DNA from: Prevotella communis
GTDB lineage: Bacteria > Bacteroidota > Bacteroidia > Bacteroidales > Bacteroidaceae
Assembly: GCF_022024175.1 (NCBI RefSeq)
Contig: NZ_CP091794.1
Span: forward strand, 3,038,001 to 3,102,000
DNA length: 64,000 nt
Direction of reading: 5' to 3'
Shown here: one piece after another, positions 1 through 7,607 of the stretch
How the letters are laid out: the number at the start of each line of letters is the position of its first letter
Position numbering within the stretch: the first letter of the stretch is position 1
Made by a program: the position numbers and the translations under genes
Notes under the pieces: model-generated
The model's database searches: none
Seen by the model: the letters and a program-made list of their open reading frames with translations, nothing else
What the model was told of the DNA's origin: nothing

Positions 1-516
1 GCATTGAACGAAGTTCTGAAGGAATACGAGAATCCCCGTGTTTTCGGTGATATCGGTTGCTACACCCTTGGTTTCCTGCCCCCATTCCGCGCCATCCACT
101 CTTGTGTTGATATGGGCGCTTCTATCACTATGGCCAAGGGTGCTGCCGATGCAGGCCAGTGGCCAGCTGTTGCCGTTATTGGGGACTCCACCTTCACCCA
201 TTCAGGTATGACCGGTCTATTGGATGCCATCAACGAGAATGCAAATATCACCGTGATTATCTCCGACAACCTTACCACAGGTATGACTGGCGGTCAGGAT
301 TCTGCAGGTACGAATAAGTTTGAAGCCATCTGCCGCGGACTCGGTTTGAGCGATGAGCACCTGAAGGTTGTTGTCCCTCTGCCCAAGAACATGCCGGAAA
401 TCACACAGATGATTCGCGATGAGATCAACTACAAGGGCACATCTGTCATCATTCCACGTCGTGAATGTATGCAGACCCTACAACGTCATTTGAAACAAAA
501 GAAAGCAGCAAAATGA
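1..516 (+). CDS. iorA: Indolepyruvate ferredoxin oxidoreductase, alpha subunit (3' part)
   Basis: Catalytic subunit of the enzyme that oxidatively decarboxylates aryl-2-oxoacids such as indolepyruvate to acyl-CoA while reducing ferredoxin (family knowledge). Only about the last 171 codons are present and the frame is open to base 1. The visible part is the thiamine-diphosphate domain, with GDIGCYTLG, SCVDMGASI and the loop GDSTFTHSGMTGL. The chain ends soon after IIPRREC, so the C-terminal two-[4Fe-4S] ferredoxin-like domain of the archaeal enzyme is absent. The stop codon overlaps the iorB start (ATGA), which suggests translational coupling. Pyruvate:ferredoxin oxidoreductase is less likely because the next gene is a clear iorB. 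Confidence 0.9.
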   Translation, partial: ALNEVLKEYENPRVFGDIGCYTLGFLPPFRAIHSCVDMGASITMAKGAADAGQWPAVAVIGDSTFTHSGMTGLLDAINENANITVIISDNLTTGMTGGQDSAGTNKFEAICRGLGLSDEHLKVVVPLPKNMPEITQMIRDEINYKGTSVIIPRRECMQTLQRHLKQKKAAK

Positions 517-1082
517 AGACAGACATTATATTGTGCGGTGTAGGAGGACAGGGTATCCTCTCTATCGCCACCATCATTGGCGAAGCAGCCATGAACGAGA
601 ACCTCTATATCAAGCAGGCCGAGGTACACGGTATGAGTCAGCGCGGCGGTGATGTGCAGTCAAACCTGCGCATTTCCAGCGATCCCATCCATAGCGACTT
701 GATACCCAAGGGTGGAGCCGACGTAATCATCTCCATGGAGCCCATGGAGGCTCTGCGCTACTTGCCCTACCTGAAGAAAGACGGTTGGATTATCACCTCA
801 GCCACTCCTTTCGTGAATATCCCCAATTATCCTGACATGGCTGTCATTGAGGCCGACCTCAAGAAACTGCCTCATGTCATCAGCATCAATATCGAGCAGA
901 TGGCCAAGGACAACGGGGTTCCCCGCTCTGCTAATGTAATTTTACTGGGGGCTGCCCAAAAGGCCCTCGGTATTGAATATGAAAAACTGGAAGATGCCAT
1001 CCGTCGAGTTTTCGGTCGCAAGGGTGAAGCCATTGTAGAGGCCAACATCAAGGCTCTGGCACTAGGACGTGAGGCACAATAA
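513..1082 (+). CDS. iorB: Indolepyruvate ferredoxin oxidoreductase, beta subunit
   Basis: Partner subunit of IorA, 189 aa, of the gamma-type 2-oxoacid:acceptor oxidoreductase domain. The N-terminal glycine-rich motif CGVGGQGIL (residues 8-16) and QAEVHGMSQRGGDV (about 37-50) are diagnostic. I chose the ATG that overlaps the iorA stop rather than an in-frame ATG 48 bases upstream inside iorA, because family members begin a few residues before the GVGGQG motif. It is co-transcribed with iorA and probably with the DUF3467 gene 33 bases downstream. No iron-sulfur ligands are visible. Confidence 0.92.
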   Translation: MKTDIILCGVGGQGILSIATIIGEAAMNENLYIKQAEVHGMSQRGGDVQSNLRISSDPIHSDLIPKGGADVIISMEPMEALRYLPYLKKDGWIITSATPFVNIPNYPDMAVIEADLKKLPHVISINIEQMAKDNGVPRSANVILLGAAQKALGIEYEKLEDAIRRVFGRKGEAIVEANIKALALGREAQ

Positions 1083-1115
1083 AAGATAAAATTGCAAAAA
1101 GATAAAAAACATACA

Positions 1116-1439
1116 ATGAACGAAAACGAGCAGAAGCAGCAAGGACTGCAATTAGAACTGACGCCCGACAAGGCGCAAGGTGAGTATGCCAACTTTGCCA
1201 TCATCACCCATTCATCATCAGAATTTATCGTCGATTTCGCACGCATGCTCCCAGGCCTGCCAAAGGCCCAGGTACGTAGTCGTGTCATCCTGGCTCCCGA
1301 ACACGCCAAACGTCTGTTGGGTGCACTCCAGGAGAATCTCATGCGCTACGAGCATCAATTCGGAAAGATAAAAATGCCAGAAGAAGAGCAAGGTCCACGC
1401 ACTATCGCCCCCTTCGGATCAGGTAAGGGCGAGGCATAA
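1116..1439 (+). CDS. DUF3467 family protein
   Basis: Small protein of 107 aa with no signal peptide and no membrane segment. The core QLELTPDKAQGEYANFAIITHS, F-x-x-DFARMLPGLPKAQVRSR and the MRYEHQFG end match DUF3467 as I remember it; the function of the family is unknown to me. The ATG at 1116 is preferred over an upstream TTG that would add eight lysine-rich residues. Position directly behind iorAB suggests co-expression with the oxidoreductase, but this may reflect gene order only. It converges on the esterase gene with eight bases between stop codons and no visible terminator. Confidence 0.75.
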   Translation: MNENEQKQQGLQLELTPDKAQGEYANFAIITHSSSEFIVDFARMLPGLPKAQVRSRVILAPEHAKRLLGALQENLMRYEHQFGKIKMPEEEQGPRTIAPFGSGKGEA

Positions 1440-1447
1440 GAAACACA

Positions 1448-2608
1448 TCACAGATTTTTCTGGAAGAACTGGAGTACGCGTTCTTGGGCCCTCACAGGAC
1501 AACTGTGGGGAATATCCCAAAGTTCCGTCTCCAGTTTTTCGTTGGCCCCCTGACTCTTCCAGGTATCGTGCATCACCTTGAAGGCTTTCTCGACACCAGG
1601 CACAGGGAAGAGTTTATCCTGCGAACCATTGATAAACAGCATCGCCTTAGGACAAGCCATACTGGCCACATGAGGATAGTCGAGCCAACGACGCAAGCCC
1701 GGGAAACAGTTGGCAAAACCGCCATTCTCCGTGCGACTATAGTTGAACGACATCTGTTCATCGGTAGTCACCATCCAACAAACGGCCGCACCAGCCTTGA
1801 TACGATCACTCAAGGCCGACAACATCCAGGCACGATAGCCCCCCATGGAACAACCCATACAACCGATACGCTCAGCATCCACCTCTGGTAACGAGGCAAG
1901 AAACTCCGTACCGGCAATATCGTCATAGGTCATATAGGCTGATAAGTCAATGCCATACATCATCATGTTGCCGGCAATCATATCATAACGGTCGCGTTTA
2001 GGTCCTTCTTGTTGTCCACGCTCACCCCACATCGGCGCATCGGCAGAGAAAACAACATATCCATGACGAGCCAAATCATCACCAACGAACCGCCCCTCGT
2101 AAAGTTGATCAGCCCACTGTTGGGCATCAGCTCTGACAAGTGAGTCCTCGCAAGCCAACGGACGGATCATCTTCTCCTTTCCGATAAAGAGATGTGCCCC
2201 ATGATCGTGCAAGGCATTAACTGCAGGAAAAGGTCCCTTACCGTCTGGTATCAACAGATAGGCAGGTACCGTATAATAGCGCGACAAGCGAATCTCTATC
2301 TTACGAGCTTTATAACCATCACGCTGTTCCTCAGCCAATACTTTCATCTGAAAGCCGTCTGCTGGAGCTGGCGGGGGCGTCAACATACAGTCGAACACCT
2401 TCTGGCGCGCCACTTTTCGCCACACATCAAAATCCTTGATATCACTATTTCCCCAAGCCAAGGGATAAGTCAGGGCCTTGATCAACGAGTCAGCATAAAC
2501 AGGCAAGTTGCGCTTAAATTCATACTTTCCACGTTTCTGCGCAAGCGAAGGCATCACTACCAACAGGTCAACGACTATGATAAAAACAAGCAATAGATAC
2601 TTCTTCAT
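1448..2608 (-). CDS. Secreted alpha/beta hydrolase (acetyl xylan esterase / dienelactone hydrolase-like)
   Basis: 386-residue hydrolase with a signal peptide (MKKYLLLVFIIVVDLLVVMPSLAQ, cleaved near SLAQ-K). The nucleophile elbow GCSMGG places the serine at residue 254; D331 in NGSQDKLF and H368 in the sequence IPHSC complete a plausible triad. NALHDHGAH resembles the oxyanion region. The arrangement fits the dienelactone-hydrolase/AXE1-like group that deacylates plant polysaccharides or small esters, but the substrate cannot be read from sequence. I chose the ATG that starts the signal peptide over an upstream in-frame start that adds a cysteine-bearing extension. It is transcribed alone from a promoter shared back to back with dcuB. 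Confidence 0.8.
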   Translation of the reverse strand: MKKYLLLVFIIVVDLLVVMPSLAQKRGKYEFKRNLPVYADSLIKALTYPLAWGNSDIKDFDVWRKVARQKVFDCMLTPPPAPADGFQMKVLAEEQRDGYKARKIEIRLSRYYTVPAYLLIPDGKGPFPAVNALHDHGAHLFIGKEKMIRPLACEDSLVRADAQQWADQLYEGRFVGDDLARHGYVVFSADAPMWGERGQQEGPKRDRYDMIAGNMMMYGIDLSAYMTYDDIAGTEFLASLPEVDAERIGCMGCSMGGYRAWMLSALSDRIKAGAAVCWMVTTDEQMSFNYSRTENGGFANCFPGLRRWLDYPHVASMACPKAMLFINGSQDKLFPVPGVEKAFKVMHDTWKSQGANEKLETELWDIPHSCPVRAQERVLQFFQKNL

Positions 2609-2637
2609 AAGCTCTTCGTTTATGATATTACAGGTTG

Positions 2638-2645
2638 CAAAGATA
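2638..2645 (-). promoter_or_regulatory. -7 box of the esterase promoter
   Basis: On the minus strand the bases read TATCTTTG, an exact match to the Bacteroidota -7 consensus TAnnTTTG, followed by GCAA. It lies 30 bases upstream of the esterase ATG. I could not find a convincing TTTG at the expected distance upstream. Confidence 0.6.
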
Positions 2646-2732
2646 CACAATAATATCAGAATCCTATACTTAAAAAATCTTAAAGACGGATTTTTGCGCC
2701 ATTCATACTTCCCAAATATTGGAAATAATTCC

Positions 2733-2740
2733 TATCTTTG
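2733..2740 (+). promoter_or_regulatory. -7 box of the dcuB-bglX promoter
   Basis: TATCTTTG followed by CG, 30 bases upstream of the dcuB ATG, matches TAnnTTTG. The -33 TTTG is not obvious at the usual 19-21 base distance. It is the only candidate promoter upstream of dcuB and probably also serves bglX. Confidence 0.6.
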
Positions 2741-2769
2741 CGTATTCTTATAACTTAAAACTATATCCT

Positions 2770-4113
2770 ATGAGTATTTTGATGATTGTAGAACTAATGG
2801 TCGTACTCCTTGCGTTGTACGTCGGCTCACGCTACGGAAGTTTGGCGTTGGGTGCTATTTCCGGTATTGGCTTAGCCATCCTCGTTTTCGGTTTTGGTAT
2901 GAAACCAGGCAATCCTCCTACCGATGTTATCTACATCATCATTGCAGCCGTGACCTGTGCAGGTATGCTACAAGCGTCAGGCGGTATGGACTGGATGATA
3001 CAAATAGCCGAGAAGTTACTGCGCAACCACCCCAAATGGATTACGTTCCTCGCACCTCTCTGTACCTTCTTCCTCACTGTTTTTGTGGGTACCGGTCACG
3101 TAGTCTATACCTTGATGCCCATCATCTGCGATATCGCCCTGAAGAAAGGAATCCGTCCAGAACGTCCCTGTGGCGTTGCATCCATAGCCTCACAGGTGGG
3201 TATTACGTGTTCCCCCATTGCCGCAGCCGTGGTGGCATTCTCTGCCATATCTGCAGAAAACGGTTTTGAGGTCAATAATATACAGATTGTGCTTATCTCC
3301 ATTCCCGCCTGTCTATGCGGACTGATGGCAGCTGCAGCAGCCTCTTACAACCGCGGTCTGGATTTGGACAAGGATCCGCAATTCCAGGCAAAGCTAAAAG
3401 ACCCAGAGCAGTACAATTACATTTATGGCAACAGTGCCACAACACTCGACAAAAGAATTGCTCCAGAAGCCAAGCGAGCCGTCTATGTATTCATGCTTGC
3501 TCTAGGTGCCATCGTGATGTTATCCGTGTTACAGATATTCGGCATCAACATCCTGCCATCTTGGGATGGTAAGCCCCTGAAGATGAATCTCGTCATTCAG
3601 ATTGTGATGATTTCGGCAGCTGCCCTGATGATTATCTTCTGTAGAGCACAACCCAAGAAAGCCGTTGCAGGACCTGTATGGCAAAGTGGCATGGTGGCTG
3701 TGGTGGCTATCTACGGTATTGCCTGGATGGCCGACACATATTTTTCCAACTACATGCCAGAGATTCAGGCCATGCTCGAAGATATCGTAAAGTCACATCC
3801 ATGGACCATTGCCATCGTCTTTTTCCTAGTATCGGTACTGATCAACTCACAAGGTGCTGTGGTGGTATCCATGTTGCCACTTGCCTATTCTCTTGGCATC
3901 GAAGGCCCTATCCTGTTGGGCGTATTGCCAAGCGTCTATGGTTATTTTTTCATCCCCAATTACCCATCAGATATTGCCACGGTAAACTTCGACCGAAGTG
4001 GTACCACAATTATCGGTAAGTACCTGCTCAACCACTCATTTATGATGCCTGGTCTTATCTGTGTGTTCGTATCAACTATCGTGGCTTACGCTCTATCCAT
4101 GATATTCTTTTAA
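2770..4113 (+). CDS. dcuB: Anaerobic C4-dicarboxylate transporter (DcuA/DcuB family)
   Basis: Integral inner-membrane antiporter of 447 aa, close to the family length, which exchanges fumarate, malate or aspartate for succinate during fumarate respiration (family knowledge). About ten to twelve hydrophobic segments are visible, with a hydrophilic loop near residues 195-235. Motifs include GTGHVVYTLMPIICDIALK, RPERPCGVASIASQVGITCSPIAAA (in two pieces) and PSDIATVNFDRSGTT near the C terminus. The ATG at 2770 begins MSILMIVELMVV; an upstream ATG would overlap the promoter. It lies 30 bases before bglX, so the two may be one transcript. DcuA and DcuB cannot be told apart from sequence here. Confidence 0.9.
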   Translation: MSILMIVELMVVLLALYVGSRYGSLALGAISGIGLAILVFGFGMKPGNPPTDVIYIIIAAVTCAGMLQASGGMDWMIQIAEKLLRNHPKWITFLAPLCTFFLTVFVGTGHVVYTLMPIICDIALKKGIRPERPCGVASIASQVGITCSPIAAAVVAFSAISAENGFEVNNIQIVLISIPACLCGLMAAAAASYNRGLDLDKDPQFQAKLKDPEQYNYIYGNSATTLDKRIAPEAKRAVYVFMLALGAIVMLSVLQIFGINILPSWDGKPLKMNLVIQIVMISAAALMIIFCRAQPKKAVAGPVWQSGMVAVVAIYGIAWMADTYFSNYMPEIQAMLEDIVKSHPWTIAIVFFLVSVLINSQGAVVVSMLPLAYSLGIEGPILLGVLPSVYGYFFIPNYPSDIATVNFDRSGTTIIGKYLLNHSFMMPGLICVFVSTIVAYALSMIFF

Positions 4114-4143
4114 CAACACATAACACCGATCCAAAACAAAGAA

Positions 4144-6366
4144 ATGAAAAAGTTTTTAATCCTTGCTTCATTAGCACTGATTTCCTCTGCTGTCAAAGCA
4201 CAGACGTATCTCAACCCACAGGCACCTATTGAGGAGCGCGTAAAGGATGCACTGAAACGTATGACCACTGAGGAGAAGATTAAAATTCTCCACGCACAGA
4301 GCAAGTTTACCAGCGCTGGCGTACCCCGCTTAGGCATCCGACAACTGAATATGGACGACGGCCCCCATGGGGTACGCGAAGAATTGGAATGGAACACCTG
4401 GAGTCCAGCGAAATGGACCAACGACTATATAGTGGCCTTCCCTTCTCTCACCTGCCTGGCAGCCACATGGAACCGTGACCTTTCCAACGCCTACGGCAAT
4501 GCTGTCAGTGAGGAGTTTGCTTTCCGAGGCAAGGATATTATGCTGGGGCCCGGTGTCAACATCCAGCGCACGCCGATGAACGGACGCGCCTTTGAGTATA
4601 TGGGTGAAGACCCCTACCTGGCTGGTGAGATAGTAGTACCCTACATCAAGGCTGCCCAGAAGAACGGCATCGCCTGCTGTCTGAAACATTTCGTACTGAA
4701 CGACCAGGAGATTGACCGTTTCTCTGTCAACGTCAACGTGTCTGAGCGTGCCCTCCACGAGATCTACCTGTATCCGTTTAAACAGGCTGTAGAGAGAGCA
4801 CATGTATGGACCATTATGGGCTCCTACAACCTGTGGGAAGGTGACCACTGCTGTCATAACGACAAACTGATTAACGGCATTCTGAAAAAAGACTGGAACT
4901 GGGACGGCGCACTGGTCAGCGACTGGGGCGGTACCACCAATACCATGCAGGCTATCTACGGTGGACTGGATATCGAGATGGGCACTTACACAGACGGCAA
5001 ACTGCGTGAAAGCGCATTTGGCTATGACGACTACTACTTGGCAAAACCCTTTAGAGAGTTGGTCAACGATGGCAAGGTACCTATGTCTGTGCTCGACGAG
5101 AAAGCCGCCCGCGTGTTGCGCACCATCTTCCGCACAGCCATGAATCCCAACAAGGTGATTGGCAACCAGTGTAGTGAAGCACATTACGATGTGTGCCGAC
5201 AGATTGCCGAAGAAGGTATTGTTTTGCTGAAGAATGAGTCGTCATTGCTACCCCTTGAGCTCAGCAAATACAAGAAGATACTTGTTGTTGGCGAGAATGC
5301 CACACGCTCTTTAACTCAAGGCGGTGGCTCATCGGAACTGAAAACACTCCGGGATATCTCGCCACTAGAAGCCCTACGCACCCAATTGTCAAATATCAAT
5401 TCTCAATTGTCAATTGACTACGCCCCAGGCTACGCCTCCGGCCGTGCGATGTATGACCACGAGGACAAGGTTGACCCAGCCAAACAGGAGGCACTGAAGC
5501 AGGAAGCACTGGAGAAAGCCAAGAATGCCGACCTTATTATATATATAGGAGGACTCAACAAGAACCACAAACAGGATTGCGAGAATGGCGATCGCGAGTC
5601 ATATGACCTTTCATTCGGTCAGAACGAACTCATCTCTGCTTTGGCCGAATTCGATGCTCCAATGATCGTGACGAACTTTGGCGGCAACCCCTATCATATG
5701 CCTTGGCTCAACAAGGTGGAGGGCCTCCTACATTGCTGGTACTTAGGCAGCGAGTCGGGCACAGCATTAGCCAACGTGCTTACCGGAAAGGTGAATCCCA
5801 GTGGCAAGCTTCCTGTTACTTTCGCAAAGAACTACGAGGATTACCCTTACGTAAAATATGGTCAGGAAGCCTACCCCGGCATTACAGGTGTTGAGACGCC
5901 AAAGAACAGTGCTGGTGAAATGGCTCGACGTCAGGTATATTACAAGGAAGACATCTTTGTAGGCTATCGCGGTTTTGAAAAGAATAAGACCAAGCCTCTC
6001 TTCCCCTTTGGTTTTGGACTGAGTTACACCACTTTCAAATACAGTAAACCCGCCATTACAAAAGATGCTGAGGGATGGAAGCTGACTATCGACGTGACCA
6101 ATACGGGAACACGCGAAGGAAAAGAGACCGTACAACTCTACGTGGGTCAGGCCAAGGTCGCAGCAACCCGTCCAATCAAGGAACTGAAGAACTTTACCAA
6201 ACTGTCGTTGAAGCCGGGCGAGACCAAGACAGCCACCTTCCGAATTACAGAAAAAGACCTCATGACATGGGACGAGCAAACCCACAACTGGAAATATGAG
6301 CCAACAAAGTTCATGGCCTACATCGGTGCGTCAAGTAATGAAATAAAAAGCAAAATCAGCTTTTAA
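4144..6366 (+). CDS. bglX: Glycoside hydrolase family 3 beta-glucosidase, secreted
   Basis: 740-residue GH3 enzyme with a signal peptide (MKKFLILASLALISSAVKAQ) that suggests a periplasmic location. Domains in order: GH3 N-terminal barrel with K181-H182 in the KHF motif and the nucleophile D260 in ALVSDWGG; GH3 C-terminal domain containing GGGSSELKT; fibronectin type III-like end (about 650-735) with VQLYVGQ and ELKNFTKLSLKPGET. It would hydrolyse beta-linked gluco- or xylo-oligosaccharides; specificity cannot be fixed. An odd 12-codon block of repeat DNA (residues about 414-425, reading QLSNINSQLSID) is inserted in frame in the C-terminal domain. Confidence 0.9.
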   Translation: MKKFLILASLALISSAVKAQTYLNPQAPIEERVKDALKRMTTEEKIKILHAQSKFTSAGVPRLGIRQLNMDDGPHGVREELEWNTWSPAKWTNDYIVAFPSLTCLAATWNRDLSNAYGNAVSEEFAFRGKDIMLGPGVNIQRTPMNGRAFEYMGEDPYLAGEIVVPYIKAAQKNGIACCLKHFVLNDQEIDRFSVNVNVSERALHEIYLYPFKQAVERAHVWTIMGSYNLWEGDHCCHNDKLINGILKKDWNWDGALVSDWGGTTNTMQAIYGGLDIEMGTYTDGKLRESAFGYDDYYLAKPFRELVNDGKVPMSVLDEKAARVLRTIFRTAMNPNKVIGNQCSEAHYDVCRQIAEEGIVLLKNESSLLPLELSKYKKILVVGENATRSLTQGGGSSELKTLRDISPLEALRTQLSNINSQLSIDYAPGYASGRAMYDHEDKVDPAKQEALKQEALEKAKNADLIIYIGGLNKNHKQDCENGDRESYDLSFGQNELISALAEFDAPMIVTNFGGNPYHMPWLNKVEGLLHCWYLGSESGTALANVLTGKVNPSGKLPVTFAKNYEDYPYVKYGQEAYPGITGVETPKNSAGEMARRQVYYKEDIFVGYRGFEKNKTKPLFPFGFGLSYTTFKYSKPAITKDAEGWKLTIDVTNTGTREGKETVQLYVGQAKVAATRPIKELKNFTKLSLKPGETKTATFRITEKDLMTWDEQTHNWKYEPTKFMAYIGASSNEIKSKISF
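5383..5418 (+). repeat. AATTG-type dispersed repeat inside bglX
   Basis: Three CAATTGTCAA/ATCAATTCT-like blocks in 36 bases, a multiple of three, so the gene stays open and gains QLSNINSQLSID. The same base pattern occurs in gaps at 29031, 48504 and 57485, which argues that it is an inserted repeat and not ordinary coding sequence. Confidence 0.65.
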
Positions 6367-6408
6367 AAAACGTTATTAACGTTATATTTTGTTAATTATA
6401 CTCTTTTT

Positions 6409-6446
6409 CCGCAACCTCCTAGCCATATAGATTAGGTAGATTGCGG
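6409..6446 (+). terminator. Hairpin downstream of bglX, upstream of rpsL
   Basis: CCGCAA (6409-6414) pairs with TTGCGG (6441-6446) and CCTA (6418-6421) with TAGG (6433-6436). It is the only hairpin after bglX, but it has no U-tract and its right arm overlaps the rpsL promoter. It may be an operator instead of a terminator. Confidence 0.35.
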
Positions 6447-6463
6447 AAAATTGCGTACCTTTG
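6432..6463 (+). promoter_or_regulatory. Promoter of the str operon
   Basis: TTAG (6432-6435, close to TTTG), 20 bases, then TACCTTTG (6456-6463). Spacing and -7 box match the Bacteroidota consensus. It gives a leader of about 90 bases before rpsL. Confidence 0.7.
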
Positions 6464-6472
6464 CAGCCCGAA

Positions 6473-6498
6473 ATGTCTCCGCAGAAGTGTGGAGATAT
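6473..6498 (+). promoter_or_regulatory. Leader hairpin of rpsL mRNA
   Basis: ATGTCTCCGCA (6473-6483) pairs with TGTGGAGATAT (6488-6498) around a GAAG loop, giving 11 pairs with two G-U wobbles. It sits right after the transcription start. It could stabilise the mRNA or serve in feedback control by a ribosomal protein; the sequence does not decide which. Confidence 0.5.
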
Positions 6499-6561
6499 GA
6501 TAGTATGCGAAAATTTATACAATAATATATATAATAAACAACAAAATTAAAAAATTAAATT

Positions 6562-6942
6562 ATGCCTACAATTTCACAATTGGTTCGCAAAGGCAGAAAG
6601 GTGATCGTAGACAAGTCTAAGTCACCCGCGCTGGACAACTGTCCTCAGCGTCGCGGTGTGTGTGTACGTGTCTACACGACCACTCCTAAGAAGCCTAATT
6701 CGGCTATGCGTAAGGTAGCCCGTGTTCGTTTGACTAACCAGAAGGAAGTCAACAGTTACATCCCCGGAGAGGGACACAACTTGCAGGAGCACAGCATCGT
6801 GCTGGTTCGTGGCGGTCGTGTAAAGGACCTTCCCGGTGTACGTTATCACATCGTTCGCGGTACTCTGGATACCGCCGGTGTAGCAAACCGCACACAGCGT
6901 CGTTCTAAGTACGGTGCTAAGCGTCCAAAGGCTAAGAAGTAA
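6562..6942 (+). CDS. rpsL: 30S ribosomal protein S12
   Basis: 126-residue S12, decoding-centre protein of the small subunit. [11 protein letters not shown] at the start and [19 protein letters not shown] in the middle are family signatures. The two lysines whose replacement gives streptomycin resistance in E. coli are kept (K44 in PKKPNSA, and the lysine in [11 protein letters not shown]), so the allele looks sensitive. First gene of the str operon, behind a consensus promoter and a leader hairpin, and followed by rpsG after a 154-base spacer. Confidence 0.98.
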   Translation: MPTISQLVRKGRKVIVDKSKSPALDNCPQRRGVCVRVYTTTPKKPNSAMRKVARVRLTNQKEVNSYIPGEGHNLQEHSIVLVRGGRVKDLPGVRYHIVRGTLDTAGVANRTQRRSKYGAKRPKAKK

Positions 6943-7096
6943 TTAACCGGTGATGGTTAAGTAGCCGAATCAAAGAAAAGAAAAAGAAAACCGTTTTGCT
7001 GGTGAATCTTACACAAGGTTGAGTAAATGTCCGAGTGTGGACGTTGAAGAACAGACAAAGAACAGCCCTAGCAGACAAAATCATTCAAACAAAACA

Positions 7097-7573
7097 ATGA
7101 GAAAAGCAAAACCAAAGAAGCGTGTGATCCTGCCGGATCCCGTCTTCAACGACACTAAGGTGTCTAAGTTCGTGAACCATCTGATGTTCGACGGTAAGAA
7201 GTCGAAGTCTTATGAGATTTTCTACAACTCTCTGGAGATTGTAAAGGACAAGATGAAGGATGCTGAGAAGGCTCCTCTGGAGATCTGGAAGCAGGCTCTG
7301 GACAATATCACTCCTCAGGTAGAGGTAAAGAGCCGCCGTATCGGTGGTGCTACTTTCCAGGTTCCTACCGAGATTCGTCCCGACCGTAAAGAGAGCATCT
7401 CTATGAAGAATATGATTGCCTTTGCTCGCAAGCGTAGTGGTAAATCTATGGCCGACAAGCTGGCTGCTGAGATTATGGACGCCTTCAACAACCAGGGTGG
7501 CGCATTCAAGCGTAAGGAGGATATGCACCGTATGGCCGAGGCTAACCGTGCATTCGCACACTTCCGCTTCTAA
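7097..7573 (+). CDS. rpsG: 30S ribosomal protein S7
   Basis: 158-residue S7, which nucleates assembly of the 30S head by binding 16S rRNA. The frame is open further upstream, but the family start is MRKAKPKKR at 7097; upstream residues are not S7-like. [18 protein letters not shown] and the end [16 protein letters not shown] are characteristic. It lies 34 bases before fusA. The 154 bases between rpsL and rpsG hold no gene that I can recognise. Confidence 0.97.
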   Translation: MRKAKPKKRVILPDPVFNDTKVSKFVNHLMFDGKKSKSYEIFYNSLEIVKDKMKDAEKAPLEIWKQALDNITPQVEVKSRRIGGATFQVPTEIRPDRKESISMKNMIAFARKRSGKSMADKLAAEIMDAFNNQGGAFKRKEDMHRMAEANRAFAHFRF

Positions 7574-7607
7574 TTTTAGGTAAAAAGATTAAAAGGAAAA
7601 GGAAAAG

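Noticed and set aside
6369..6385. AACGTTATTAACGTT palindrome-like site after bglX
   Set aside because: Imperfect, in very AT-rich DNA, single copy; not enough to call an operator.
6562..6942. Streptomycin- or rifampicin-resistance alleles in rpsL and rpoB
   Set aside because: The lysines of S12 and the Asp, His and Ser of the rifampicin region of RpoB are the sensitive residues.
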